Part shown: positions 38,405 to 45,998 of the stretch, in pieces
Layout: each line of letters opens with the position of its first letter
How positions within the stretch are numbered: the stretch's first letter is position 1
Made by a program: the position numbers and the translations under genes
DNA from: Limnohabitans sp. Rim28
Lineage (GTDB): Bacteria; Pseudomonadota; Gammaproteobacteria; Burkholderiales; Burkholderiaceae_C
DNA: 64,000 nt
Reading direction: 5' to 3'
Assembly: GCF_000293865.2 (NCBI RefSeq)
Contig: NZ_ALKN02000005.1
Location: forward strand, 124,001-188,000
Notes under the pieces: generated by a model
The model's input: the letters and a program-made list of their open reading frames with translations, nothing else
The model's database searches: none
What the model was told of the DNA's origin: nothing

Positions 38405-38800
38405 ATGTCACTTGAATTAGAGAATGGACCACTGGCTTATCGCCTTGGGTGCTTGTTTGCTGTGTTGGAACAGGCCCAGCGCGGTGCGTTGGGCGATGTG
38501 AATTCCAGCATCGTCGACCGCTATTACGGAACCGCATCCAGCGTACCGTACTCGGTCTTTCCACGGTTGATTGCCGGTTGTCAGAACCACCTGTCCAAGA
38601 TTCGCAAGGACAAGCCGGGCTTTGCGGTCAATTTGGATAAGCAATTGGGCAGTGTGATTGCAAGTCTCCCGCATTCATTCCCTAAGCAACTCACCATTGA
38701 GCAGCAAGGTCAATTTGCTGTGGGGTACTACCAACAAAAGCAAAGTTTCTTCGCCAAGAAAGACAGCTTGCCATCCGCATCACCCACCCCAAGTAATTGA
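38405..38800 (+). CDS. cas11c: type I-C small subunit Cas11c, internal start in cas8c
   Basis: 131 residues starting [23 protein letters not shown], in the same frame as the C-terminal half of cas8c. The segment is mostly helical, as expected for a Cas11 small subunit, with [35 protein letters not shown] in the middle. In type I-C systems the small subunit is known to be made from an internal start within cas8c. The near-perfect Shine-Dalgarno here supports the same. It lies downstream of the frameshift and does not depend on translation through it. cas7c starts 17 bp after its stop. Confidence 0.8.
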   Translation: MSLELENGPLAYRLGCLFAVLEQAQRGALGDVNSSIVDRYYGTASSVPYSVFPRLIAGCQNHLSKIRKDKPGFAVNLDKQLGSVIASLPHSFPKQLTIEQQGQFAVGYYQQKQSFFAKKDSLPSASPTPSN

Positions 38801-38817
38801 ATCAAAGGAGAATCCAC

Positions 38818-39699
38818 ATGACCATTCAAAACCGCTACGAATTTGTTTATCTGTTTGACGTGACCAACGGCAATCCGAACGGTGACCCGGATGCAGGCAA
38901 TATGCCGCGTCTTGATCCCGACTCCAGCCGTGGCCTGGTGACGGATGTTTGCTTGAAACGCAAGATTCGAAATTTCATTGAGTTGATTGAAGATCAAACG
39001 CAGGGTTACGACATTTACGTCAAAGAAAAAAGTGTTTTGAACCTTCAGAATAAAAAAGCCTATGAGGCACTTTGCATCACTCCAGAATCTAAAAAAATGC
39101 CGAAAGACGAGGTCAAGGCTCGTGAAGTGACAGCTTGGATGTGTAAAAACTTTTTTGACGTTCGCACCTTTGGTGCAGTCATGACTACCGAGGTCAACAG
39201 TGGTCAAGTAAAGGGCCCGGTCCAACTGACTTTTGCAAAATCCGAAGACCCCGTTATTCCATTGGAAGTGTCCATCACCCGCATGGCTGTCACCACCGAA
39301 AAAGAAGCCGAGGCCCAATCGGGTGACAACCGCACCATGGGCCGCAAGCACATCGTGCCTTACGGCCTTTACCGTGCGCACGGTTTCATTTCAGCGCATT
39401 TGGCCAAGAAAACCACAGGCTTTTCAGACGATGACTTGAGCAAGCTTTGGCAAGCACTTGAGCAGATGTTTGAGCATGACCGCTCTGCTGCCCGTGGCGA
39501 AATGGTGGGTCGACATTTGGTGGTCTTCAAGCACGCCACAGCTTTGGGCAATGCACCTTCACATGAATTGTTTGAACGCGTGGTGGTGGATCGGGTTCAA
39601 GGCGAGAAGGGGTTGCCTGCACAAGCGTTCTCAGACTATTCGGTCAAGCTCGACGGGCAAGCGATCAAGGGCTTCAAGCACGTTGTAGAAGTCGTTTGA
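38818..39699 (+). CDS. cas7c: type I-C CRISPR backbone protein Cas7c (Csd2)
   Basis: 293 residues, ATG at 38818 seven bases after AAAGGAG. The N-terminal motif [28 protein letters not shown] is the Cas7/Csd2 signature, and [11 protein letters not shown] plus the His-rich [16 protein letters not shown] follow. About seven copies form the crRNA-binding backbone of the type I-C Cascade. Confidence 0.96.
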   Translation: MTIQNRYEFVYLFDVTNGNPNGDPDAGNMPRLDPDSSRGLVTDVCLKRKIRNFIELIEDQTQGYDIYVKEKSVLNLQNKKAYEALCITPESKKMPKDEVKAREVTAWMCKNFFDVRTFGAVMTTEVNSGQVKGPVQLTFAKSEDPVIPLEVSITRMAVTTEKEAEAQSGDNRTMGRKHIVPYGLYRAHGFISAHLAKKTTGFSDDDLSKLWQALEQMFEHDRSAARGEMVGRHLVVFKHATALGNAPSHELFERVVVDRVQGEKGLPAQAFSDYSVKLDGQAIKGFKHVVEVV

Positions 39700-39745
39700 T
39701 TTTTTGAGGCGGTTGATCGATAAACTGCACTGCCATCACACCACT

Positions 39746-40423
39746 GTGGATACGCCTCTCGCCATCTCCGCCCTGCAGCACTATGCCTATTGCCCGCGCC
39801 AGTTTGCTTTGATTCATCTGGAGCAAGCTTGGAGTGACAACCACTTCACGGCGCAGGGCAATGTGTTGCACGCGCGTGTGGACAGCCAAGAGGCTGAAAC
39901 ACGCGGCAGCAAGCGCAGCGAACGGTCGGTGGAGGTTCGGAGTGAGCGCTTGGGGCTTTACGGCAAGCTTGATTTGTTAGAGGTGTTCAGCCAGGCCGAT
40001 GGCAGCAAGAGCTATGTGCCGGTCGAGTACAAGCGCGGCAAGCGCAAAGTGATGGATTGGGACCGCATTCAGCTTTGTGCCCAAGCCATTTGTTTGGAAG
40101 AAATGCGCGGCGTGTCGATTGCCGAAGCCGCCTTGTGGTACTGGCAAGAACGCTTGCGTGAGGTGGTGTCACTGGATGCGCGTTTGCGTGCCGACACCGT
40201 GGCTTGCATCGAGGCCGCACGCGCTGTCTTGCAAAGTCAAATCACACCAGCACCCACAACCGACGTTAAACGCTGCAAGGCGTGTTCGCTCATGGACGAG
40301 TGTGCGACTGCGGTGGTGCGCAAAGACCGATCTGCCCGGTACGTCCAAACATTGTTTGAGGGGCCTCCTTTGGGTGGCGATGCAAATATCGATGCCAACA
40401 AACATGTTGAGAGTTCAACTTGA
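39746..40423 (+). CDS. cas4: CRISPR-associated exonuclease Cas4
   Basis: 225 residues from the GTG at 39746 (VDTPLAISALQHYAYCPRQFALIHLE). The frame also opens at a TTG at 39704, directly behind the cas7c stop, adding 14 residues; neither has a good ribosome site and the choice is open. RecB-type nuclease residues: His in LHARVD, Asp in LYGKLDLLE, and Glu/Lys in VPVEYKRGKRK. Fe-S cysteines: one in YAYCPRQ and three in CKACSLMDEC. Trims prespacers and selects PAM-bearing ones with Cas1-Cas2. TTGA overlap with cas1. Confidence 0.93.
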   Translation: MDTPLAISALQHYAYCPRQFALIHLEQAWSDNHFTAQGNVLHARVDSQEAETRGSKRSERSVEVRSERLGLYGKLDLLEVFSQADGSKSYVPVEYKRGKRKVMDWDRIQLCAQAICLEEMRGVSIAEAALWYWQERLREVVSLDARLRADTVACIEAARAVLQSQITPAPTTDVKRCKACSLMDECATAVVRKDRSARYVQTLFEGPPLGGDANIDANKHVESST

Positions 40424-41436
40424 AGAAGCTGCTCAATACCCTCTACATCACGCGACCTGAATGCTATTTGCATAAGGAGCGCGAGACCGTTGTGATCAAA
40501 CAAGGGGACAACAAACTTGGCCAGTTTCCCATGTTGGCCTTGCAAAACATTTTGTGTTTTGGACAGGTGAGTGTGTCGCCCGGGCTCATGGCGGCGTGTC
40601 TTGAGTCTGGCGTCGGGTTGTCTTTTTTTACCGAGTTTGGAAAATTTCAGGCCCAGGTCATGGGCATGCCCAAGGGCAATGTGCTGTTGCGGCGCACGCA
40701 ATACCGTTGGGCTGACGACGAAGAAAAATCGGTATCTGTAGCGCGCTTGATGATTGCGGCCAAGGTGGGCAATTGCCGCGCAGTGCTGATGCGTGAGCAA
40801 CGCAATCATGGGGCCAGTGATGCGTTGGCTCACGCGGCAGAAAAAATGGCCGCACTTTTGGAGAACATACGTCATGCCCGAAATGTGCCGCAACTGATGG
40901 GCTTGGAGGGCGAAGCTGCCAGTGTTTATTTTGGGGTGTTCAATTCGTTGTTGAGGTCGCATGGGTTCGATTTCTCGGGGCGGGTTCGTAGGCCACCCGG
41001 CGATCCGGTCAATGCCTTGCTTTCATTTGCCTATGTTTTGTTGGCCAGCGAATGTGCGTCGGCTTTGGCGGGTGTGGGGCTGGACCCTTATGTTGGGTTT
41101 TTGCACCAAGATCGACCCGGCCGAAAAAGCCTTGCACTGGACTTGATGGAGGAGTTGCGCGCACCGCTGGCTGATCGTTTTGTGTTGACCCTCATCAACC
41201 GAGGGCAGATGAAGTTGGATGATTTTGTGACCGAGGCGAGTGGTGCTGTGCGACTGAAAGACGATGCCAGAAAAACTTTTTTGACGGCCCATCAAGAGCG
41301 CAAGAAAGAAAGCCTGAAACACCCCTATTTGGAAGAGAGCATTGAGCTGGGTTTGCTGCCCCATGCACAAGCCCTGCTGTTGGCCCGTCACCTGCGTGGC
41401 GACATGCAGTACTACACGCCATTTGCAGTGAGGTGA
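40420..41436 (+). CDS. cas1: CRISPR integrase Cas1 (type I-C)
   Basis: 338 residues from a TTG at 40420 that overlaps the cas4 stop; GTTGAGAG just upstream can serve as ribosome site, and KKLLNTLYITRPECYLHKE is the expected I-C Cas1 start. Catalytic residues: Glu in GLEGEAASVYFGVFNSLL, His in GFLHQDRPGRKSLALDLMEE, and Asp in the same helix. Integrates new spacers at the leader end with Cas2. Confidence 0.96.
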   Translation: MKKLLNTLYITRPECYLHKERETVVIKQGDNKLGQFPMLALQNILCFGQVSVSPGLMAACLESGVGLSFFTEFGKFQAQVMGMPKGNVLLRRTQYRWADDEEKSVSVARLMIAAKVGNCRAVLMREQRNHGASDALAHAAEKMAALLENIRHARNVPQLMGLEGEAASVYFGVFNSLLRSHGFDFSGRVRRPPGDPVNALLSFAYVLLASECASALAGVGLDPYVGFLHQDRPGRKSLALDLMEELRAPLADRFVLTLINRGQMKLDDFVTEASGAVRLKDDARKTFLTAHQERKKESLKHPYLEESIELGLLPHAQALLLARHLRGDMQYYTPFAVR

Positions 41437-41440
41437 TCGC

Positions 41441-41734
41441 ATGTTGATGCTGGTGACCTATGACGTGAACGTGACCACCCGTGCGGGGGAACGGCGCTTG
41501 CGTCACATCGCCAAAGTCTGTTTGGACCATGGCGTGCGCGTGCAAAATTCTGTATTTGAATGCGAAGTTGATCCTGCTCAGTGGGTTCAATTCAAGGCTG
41601 AGTTGTTGCGCATTTATGACCCGAACCAGGACAGTTTGCGGTTTTATTCGCTGGGTAAACGTGGCGTGGAAAAGGTAGAACACTGCGGGGCAAAGCCGAC
41701 CTTCAACCCGTTGCACAGCACGTTAATTTTGTAG
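41441..41734 (+). CDS. cas2: CRISPR-associated Cas2
   Basis: 97 residues, ATG at 41441 five bases after cas1. The first beta strand carries the conserved Asp (LVTYDVN). RRLRHIAKVCLDHGVRVQNSVFECEVDP and a C-terminal tail GVEKVEHCGAKPTFNP are as in other I-C Cas2 proteins. Structural core of the Cas1-Cas2 integrase. The CRISPR leader begins right after its stop. Confidence 0.95.
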   Translation: MLMLVTYDVNVTTRAGERRLRHIAKVCLDHGVRVQNSVFECEVDPAQWVQFKAELLRIYDPNQDSLRFYSLGKRGVEKVEHCGAKPTFNPLHSTLIL

Positions 41735-41775
41735 CGCTAACCCTGCGCACTCATGTTTTAGCTAAAGGGTTAGCG
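41735..41775. repeat. 10-bp inverted repeat at the leader start, with a third half-copy
   Basis: CGCTAACCCT (41735-41744) and AGGGTTAGCG (41766-41775) are perfectly complementary around a 21-nt loop, immediately after the cas2 stop. GGTTAGCG occurs again at 41857-41864, 48 bp before repeat 1. The absence of a T run argues against a simple terminator. Confidence 0.7.
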
Positions 41776-41782
41776 GTATCTC

Positions 41783-41795
41783 TAAGCCTTTGATT
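41783..41795 (-). promoter_or_regulatory. consensus IHF-binding site in the leader
   Basis: On the minus strand AATCAAAGGCTTA fits WATCAANNNNTTR at every defined base. IHF bends the leader for spacer integration in type I-E and I-F systems. This one lies 117 bp from repeat 1, farther than in I-E. Confidence 0.45.
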
Positions 41796-41911
41796 TTTAT
41801 CGATTTTTCAATAATCAATTGTTACTTGATTTCGGTTGATTGACTAAAACCAGCCTGGTTAGCGAAATGCGGTCTGAGAAGCCAGTAGTGGCATGGTGTT
41901 ATCTTAAAGGG

Positions 41912-43516
41912 GTCGCCCCTCATGCAGGGGCGTGGATTGAAACCCAGATCACACTTGCTATGTCGAGGTGTTTGCGGTCGCCCCTCATGCAGGGGCGTGG
42001 ATTGAAACCCCTTTGCTGGCAAGCAAATAGCCGTTGATCGTGTCGCCCCTCATGCAGGGGCGTGGATTGAAACGACAGTGCCCGACCAAAACGGTCTGAC
42101 ATGCAAAGTCGCCCCTCATGCAGGGGCGTGGATTGAAACTTCGTCAATCCAGGTGTCGCTGGCGTCAGACGTGTCGCCCCTCATGCAGGGGCGTGGATTG
42201 AAACAAGGCTATCAAAAAACGGCCTTGATTGCCACCAAGTCGCCCCTCATGCAGGGGCGTGGATTGAAACACGCTGGAGCTGTATGCGGGCGAAGACCGT
42301 GCAAGTCGCCCCTCATGCAGGGGCGTGGATTGAAACTGTCGTGGCCGCCTCAAGCTGGGCTTTGAGGGCGTCGCCCCTCATGCAGGGGCGTGGATTGAAA
42401 CACGCCACCGGTGTGGAGGTCATCGCGCCGCCGCGTCGCCCCTCATGCAGGGGCGTGGATTGAAACGTGTTGAGGCCTCCAGTACCGCTCTGATGCGAAG
42501 TCGCCCCTCATGCAGGGGCGTGGATTGAAACGCGTTGGAGTTTGCCGTGTTCGCGGTGGTGTTGGTCGCCCCTCATGCAGGGGCGTGGATTGAAACGCCG
42601 TGGCTGTGGCGCGCGGCAAGGCCAAAATCAGTCGCCCCTCATGCAGGGGCGTGGATTGAAACGCAGCGGTGCAAAGCGCAGCAGCCGAAGCACAAGTCGC
42701 CCCTCATGCAGGGGCGTGGATTGAAACTATCCAAGTCGATCCACCGTCTGTGGATGTCCAGGTCGCCCCTCATGCAGGGGCGTGGATTGAAACTTTGCCC
42801 ACCATGGCCTGAGTTGCCGCCAGTGGGTCGCCCCTCATGCAGGGGCGTGGATTGAAACCTGTCATATGCCCAAAATTCCACAGACCAAGAGCGTCGCCCC
42901 TCATGCAGGGGCGTGGATTGAAACCTGCGCTACTGGCAACAAAGCACAGACGACGCGATGTCGCCCCTCATGCAGGGGCGTGGATTGAAACATGTCCTCA
43001 AACATGGCCATGACACCAGCCTCCGTCGCCCCTCATGCAGGGGCGTGGATTGAAACATGCTCCACAAAAGCGAAGAGCGCTACCTGGACGGTCGCCCCTC
43101 ATGCAGGGGCGTGGATTGAAACGATCCATTGCCCCCGTTGTAAGACACATTGCGAAGTCGCCCCTCATGCAGGGGCGTGGATTGAAACACCCAGGTCGCC
43201 ATCTTGCAAAACGGTGTGGCGGTCGCCCCTCATGCAGGGGCGTGGATTGAAACTTCGTGCAGCTGGGTCATGGGGTTGAGGCCACGCGTCGCCCCTCATG
43301 CAGGGGCGTGGATTGAAACAGGTCGGTGACAGACCAGGTGGTCAGCCTGCAAAAGTCGCCCCTCATGCAGGGGCGTGGATTGAAACCGGTGCGGTAAAAC
43401 GCACGCCCTTGTCTGCCCCGTCGCCCCTCATGCAGGGGTGTGGATTGAAACAGTTTTTCCTCTCGACCCCTGCCAAGTGGAAAAGTCACCCCTCATGCAG
43501 CGGCGTGGATTAAAAC
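41912..43516 (+). CRISPR. type I-C CRISPR array, 25 repeats and 24 spacers
   Basis: The repeat is 32 nt, opening GTCGCCCCTCATGCAGGGGC and closing GTGGATTGAAAC; CCCCT/AGGGG gives the small hairpin cut by Cas5c, and GTGGATTGAAAC is the usual I-C 3' end. Starts run 41912, 41977, 42042, 42108 and so on to 43485. Spacers are 33-35 nt and all look different. Repeats 1-23 are identical; repeat 24 (43420) has one change and repeat 25 (43485) three. This marks the left side, next to cas2, as the leader end. Short reading frames spelling APHAGAWIE or SPLMQGRGLK repeatedly are repeat artefacts. Confidence 0.98.
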
Positions 43517-43548
43517 CAAGTGAAGGTTGTTGCAGGGCCAAAACTAAG

Positions 43549-43573
43549 GTCTCGAGTCATGCAGGGCATTCCA
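43549..43573 (+). repeat. decayed 26th CRISPR repeat
   Basis: GTCTCGAGTCATGCAGGG starts 32 bp after repeat 25, one spacer length away, and keeps GTC and TCATGCAGGG of the consensus in register. The 3' half is lost. It shows the array once extended further right. Confidence 0.6.
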
Positions 43574-43593
43574 ATGATCACTCCACGCCTGTG

Positions 43594-43701
43594 TTGTTGC
43601 CCCAGCAAAACCTCGTTTATAGGCTGCTTCTGTGCAAGGTCACGCGAAGTCCACGATGGATTGTCAATGTCGGGTTTGTGAGACTGAATTTTGGTTTTCT
43701 C
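43594..43701 (-). pseudogene. decayed BrnA-like antitoxin N-terminal fragment
   Basis: Read leftward, this frame gives KTKIQSHKPDIDNPSWTSRD and then LAQKQPINEVLLGQ, which lines up with KTQSHTPDTDNPAWTVEDLA and KARPAGEVLGQ of the intact antitoxin at 33383-33679. A stop codon (43702-43704) sits where the start should be, and the RHH half is missing. Orientation is the same as the intact copy. It is broken and overlaps nothing else real. The match is by eye but in register over about 35 residues. Confidence 0.7.
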
Positions 43702-43763
43702 CTAGCTCCCTGCGTGTATAGCTTGAGCATGTTGTCAAGTTCTTCATGGCGCAGCGCTCAGAT

Positions 43764-43790
43764 AAAAAACAAAAGGCCCGAAGGCCTTTG
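43764..43790 (-). terminator. Rho-independent terminator with TTCG loop, for the acyl-CoA dehydrogenase gene
   Basis: On the minus strand CAAAGGCC-TTCG-GGCCTTTTG is followed by six T. It lies 170 bp past the stop of the leftward acyl-CoA dehydrogenase gene and would stop readthrough into the CRISPR array. Confidence 0.88.
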
Positions 43791-43958
43791 TCTAAATTTT
43801 GGATTCCAAAATTATTGCGAGATTCCGTTACCACTGCGGGTTTGCAGACCTGCATTGCTGCAGGCGGCTGGTTCGTTTACGCACTCGCTCTCGAACCGTC
43901 TTTCAAAGAGTTTAGCAAACGAAGATCAGGTTTGGTCTGACGCCGTTTGCTGGGGTGC
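43791..43958. other. gene-free stretch between terminator and acyl-CoA dehydrogenase
   Basis: Together with 43517-43763 this makes about 440 bp without an intact gene. The left part holds the decayed repeat, the brnA-like fragment and the terminator. In this right part I see no gene, tRNA or repeat. The frames crossing it (for example 43438-43962) begin inside CRISPR repeats and show no family sequence. Confidence 0.5.
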
Positions 43959-45137
43959 TTAGGCCTTTGCCGCCTGCTGCGCCTTGTGTACCAGCTTGCG
44001 CGCCATGCTCCAGCGGTGCACTTCGCTGGGGCCGTCGTACACCCGGAAGGCGCGCATGTCCAAAAAGATGCGCATGACCGGTGTTTCGGCCGTCACGCCC
44101 TGGCCGCCCAGTATCTGCACGCAGCGGTCCACCACGCGCCATTCGGCTTCGGAGCAGGCCACCTTGGCGCGGCTCGATTCAAAGCCGCCTTTGTGACCTT
44201 GGTCGAGCAGCCAAGCCGTGTGCCAGATGTGCAGACGGGCGGTGTGCAGGTCGATGTCGTTGTCGGCCAGCATGAAGCCCACGCCTTCGTGTTCGGCCAG
44301 TGGTTTGCCAAAAGCATGGCGTCGGCTGGCGTAGTCGAGCGCAATGTCGTGCGCGCGGCGGGCCTGCCCCAGCCAGCGCATGCAGTGCGTCAGGCGTGCG
44401 GGGGCCAGCCGAATTTGGGCATAGCGAAAGCCTTGACCCACTTCGCCCAGCACATCGGTGGCGGGCACACGCAAGTTCTCAAAGTGCAGCACGCCGTGGC
44501 CGCCCGTGAAGCAGTTGTCCATGGCATCCATGCTGCGTTCGTGTCGGATGCCGGGCTTGTTCATGTCTGACAAAAACATGGTGGCTGTACCGTCTTCCAT
44601 GCGGGCCATCACGATGACGTAGTCGGCCCCTTCGGCACCGGTGATGAACCATTTGACACCGTTGATCACATAGTCATCGCCCTCTTGCACCGCAGAGGTG
44701 GTGAGCATGGACGGATCGGCACCCGCGCCCGGTGCGGGCTCGGTCATGGCAAAGCATGAGCGCGTGAGGCCTGCTACCTGTGGGCGCAGCCAGCGTTCTT
44801 TTTGCGCGGGCGTGGCCACTGCCTCCATCAGGTGGATATTGCCTTCGTCGGGCGCGTGGATGTTGAGTGCCGTGGGTCCCAAGTTGGAGTAACCGGCTTC
44901 TTCAAAGACGACCGCTTTGGCGATGTGGCTCAGACCCAGGCCACCCATCTCAAGGGATGCATGGGGGGTGAGCAAGCCCGCAGCGCGAGCACGGCCAACC
45001 AGTTCTTCACGAAGTTCTTTGGATGGGCCGTGTGGGCCGTGGCGCGGGTCGCCTTCAAGCGGAATGACTTGCTCTGCAATGAACTGCCGCGTGCGGTCAC
45101 GCAGGGCCGCCATGTCGGGTGGAATGTCAAAGTTCAT
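43959..45137 (-). CDS. acyl-CoA dehydrogenase family protein
   Basis: 392 residues, full length. Acyl-CoA dehydrogenase fold: CFAMTEPAPGAGADPSML (FAD/substrate loop), VINGVKWFITGAEGADYVIVMAR, ASRRHAFGKPLAEHEGVGFMLADN, and the C-terminal QILGGQGVTAETPVMRIFLDMRAFRVYDGPSEVHRW. The YDGPSEVH ending is that of the ACAD10/11-like branch rather than short-chain enzymes. Substrate unknown. An acyl-CoA synthetase two genes away suggests fatty- or aromatic-acid activation and oxidation in this neighbourhood. Confidence 0.92.
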   Translation of the reverse strand: MNFDIPPDMAALRDRTRQFIAEQVIPLEGDPRHGPHGPSKELREELVGRARAAGLLTPHASLEMGGLGLSHIAKAVVFEEAGYSNLGPTALNIHAPDEGNIHLMEAVATPAQKERWLRPQVAGLTRSCFAMTEPAPGAGADPSMLTTSAVQEGDDYVINGVKWFITGAEGADYVIVMARMEDGTATMFLSDMNKPGIRHERSMDAMDNCFTGGHGVLHFENLRVPATDVLGEVGQGFRYAQIRLAPARLTHCMRWLGQARRAHDIALDYASRRHAFGKPLAEHEGVGFMLADNDIDLHTARLHIWHTAWLLDQGHKGGFESSRAKVACSEAEWRVVDRCVQILGGQGVTAETPVMRIFLDMRAFRVYDGPSEVHRWSMARKLVHKAQQAAKA

Positions 45138-45366
45138 GGGCCCAAGGTCTTTAGAGAAATGGTGAAGAAAACGCGCATGCAGGGATTGGAAGGCTTGGCG
45201 CCAGCTTGTACTGTCCGGCCTGCGACTTGCTGTCGCCCGGGTGTCTGAACCTGCAGCTTTGAGCGCCGCCTGTCATCTTCGGGGCATGCCTGAAATCGAG
45301 CGGGTGCTAGTCTGTCCGAAATGACGGAAAAACCCGTCCATGCCCCCGCCAAAAGAAGGACACACC

Positions 45367-45984
45367 ATGAAGCTTTACACCGCCCACCGCGCCCCCAGCC
45401 CCCGCCGGGTGCTGATGTTTTTGGTGGAGAAAAACATCACCGGCATCGAGATGGTCAATATGGACCTGAATGGCGGCGAGCACCGCAAGCCCGAATACCT
45501 GGCCAAAAGCCCTTTGGCCAAAGTGCCCGCGCTGGAACTGGACGACGGCCGCGTGATCACCGAGACGCGGGCGATCTGCACTTTGCTGGAGGGGCGTTTT
45601 CCCGAGCCCAATCTGATGGGTGTGGGCGATGAACGTGGCTTCATCGAAATGGCCGACCGGCAGGTGGAGTTGTATTTGCTGGGTGGCATTGCCAATGCGA
45701 TCCGCCACAGCCACCCGGGACTGGCGGCTCTGGAAAAACCCCAGTTCCCCGAGTTTGGCCGCTCTCAGGCCGAGAAGGTGCGGGAGGTGGCGCGGGGCTT
45801 TGACCAGCGCCTGCAAAGCCAGCCCTTTATTGCGGGCGAGCGCTTCACCATTGCCGACATCACCGCGTTTTGCGCGTTGGAGTTCGCACGCGGCCTGATG
45901 AAATTTGTGCCTGGCGACGAAGGCATGCTGGCCCTGCAGGCTTGGCGCGACCGCATGAACGAGCGGCCCAGCGCCAAAGTCTGA
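45367..45984 (+). CDS. glutathione S-transferase family protein
   Basis: 205 residues from the ATG at 45367, after AAGGA; the open frame begins 27 bases earlier without a ribosome site. Thioredoxin-like N-terminal domain (MKLYTAHRAPSPRRVLMFLVEK ... SPLAKVPALELDDGRVITETRAIC; the ES/ET pair binds glutathione) and an all-helical C-terminal domain with the N-capping motif ERFTIADITAFCALEFA. Cytosolic detoxification or isomerase activity; class not resolved. Convergent with the acyl-CoA synthetase, 14 bp apart. Confidence 0.9.
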   Translation: MKLYTAHRAPSPRRVLMFLVEKNITGIEMVNMDLNGGEHRKPEYLAKSPLAKVPALELDDGRVITETRAICTLLEGRFPEPNLMGVGDERGFIEMADRQVELYLLGGIANAIRHSHPGLAALEKPQFPEFGRSQAEKVREVARGFDQRLQSQPFIAGERFTIADITAFCALEFARGLMKFVPGDEGMLALQAWRDRMNERPSAKV

Positions 45985-45998
45985 TCGGCTGAAAACGA

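Larger units (their letters stand above)
36936..38800 (+). pseudogene. cas8c: cas8c (csd1) large subunit, interrupted by a -1 frameshift
   Basis: The first frame runs 36936-38258 (440 residues); the remainder continues in the -1 frame (open 38180-38800). The first part has the Csd1/Cas8c start (MILSRLNELYSRLL), the middle region with CLITGEVGSLAETHP and FFVLGLAPNAARLSIRYWLE, and ends on the LLLLELVPLRK segment. The homologous continuation GKHDYRGRKFDDIPHQLAGE and FLRSILTGQRYPRQLL is in the other frame. The switch is at seven A (38172-38178); one extra A would give a full protein of about 620 residues, the normal length. After the run the first frame reads nonsense to 38258. Cas8c recognises the PAM and starts R-loop formation, so loss would stop interference unless slippage restores it. 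Confidence 0.88.
41735..41911 (+). promoter_or_regulatory. CRISPR leader
   Basis: 177 bp, AT-rich, between cas2 and the first repeat. It is at the conserved, perfect-repeat end of the array, where new spacers enter. It holds a 10-bp inverted repeat, a second copy of part of that motif and an IHF-type site, each listed separately. The array promoter should lie here, but I cannot fix a -35/-10 pair. Confidence 0.8.

Noticed and set aside
41830-41852. Repeat-like GGTTGATTGACTAAAAC in the leader as a possible CreR/CreA-type mini-repeat
   Set aside because: Only the 3' edge resembles the CRISPR repeat and no hairpin half is present; similarity is within chance for an AT-rich leader.
41944-43484. 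Self-targeting spacers
   Set aside because: By eye no spacer matched another part of this window; a real test needs a search of the whole genome and of phage sequences.
41920-43513. Many short reading frames across 41.9-43.5 kb repeating APHAGAWIE or SPLMQGRGLK
   Set aside because: They are translations of the CRISPR repeat in different frames; spacer lengths break any common frame.
43438-43962. 174-codon plus-strand frame running from the array into the acyl-CoA dehydrogenase end
   Set aside because: It begins inside a repeat, crosses the decayed repeat, the brnA fragment and a minus-strand terminator, and shows no family sequence.
43944-43976. Possible tRNA or other RNA remnant near the CRISPR border as an insertion site
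   Set aside because: I looked for a T-loop (GGTTCGAATCC-like) and an acceptor stem and found none.
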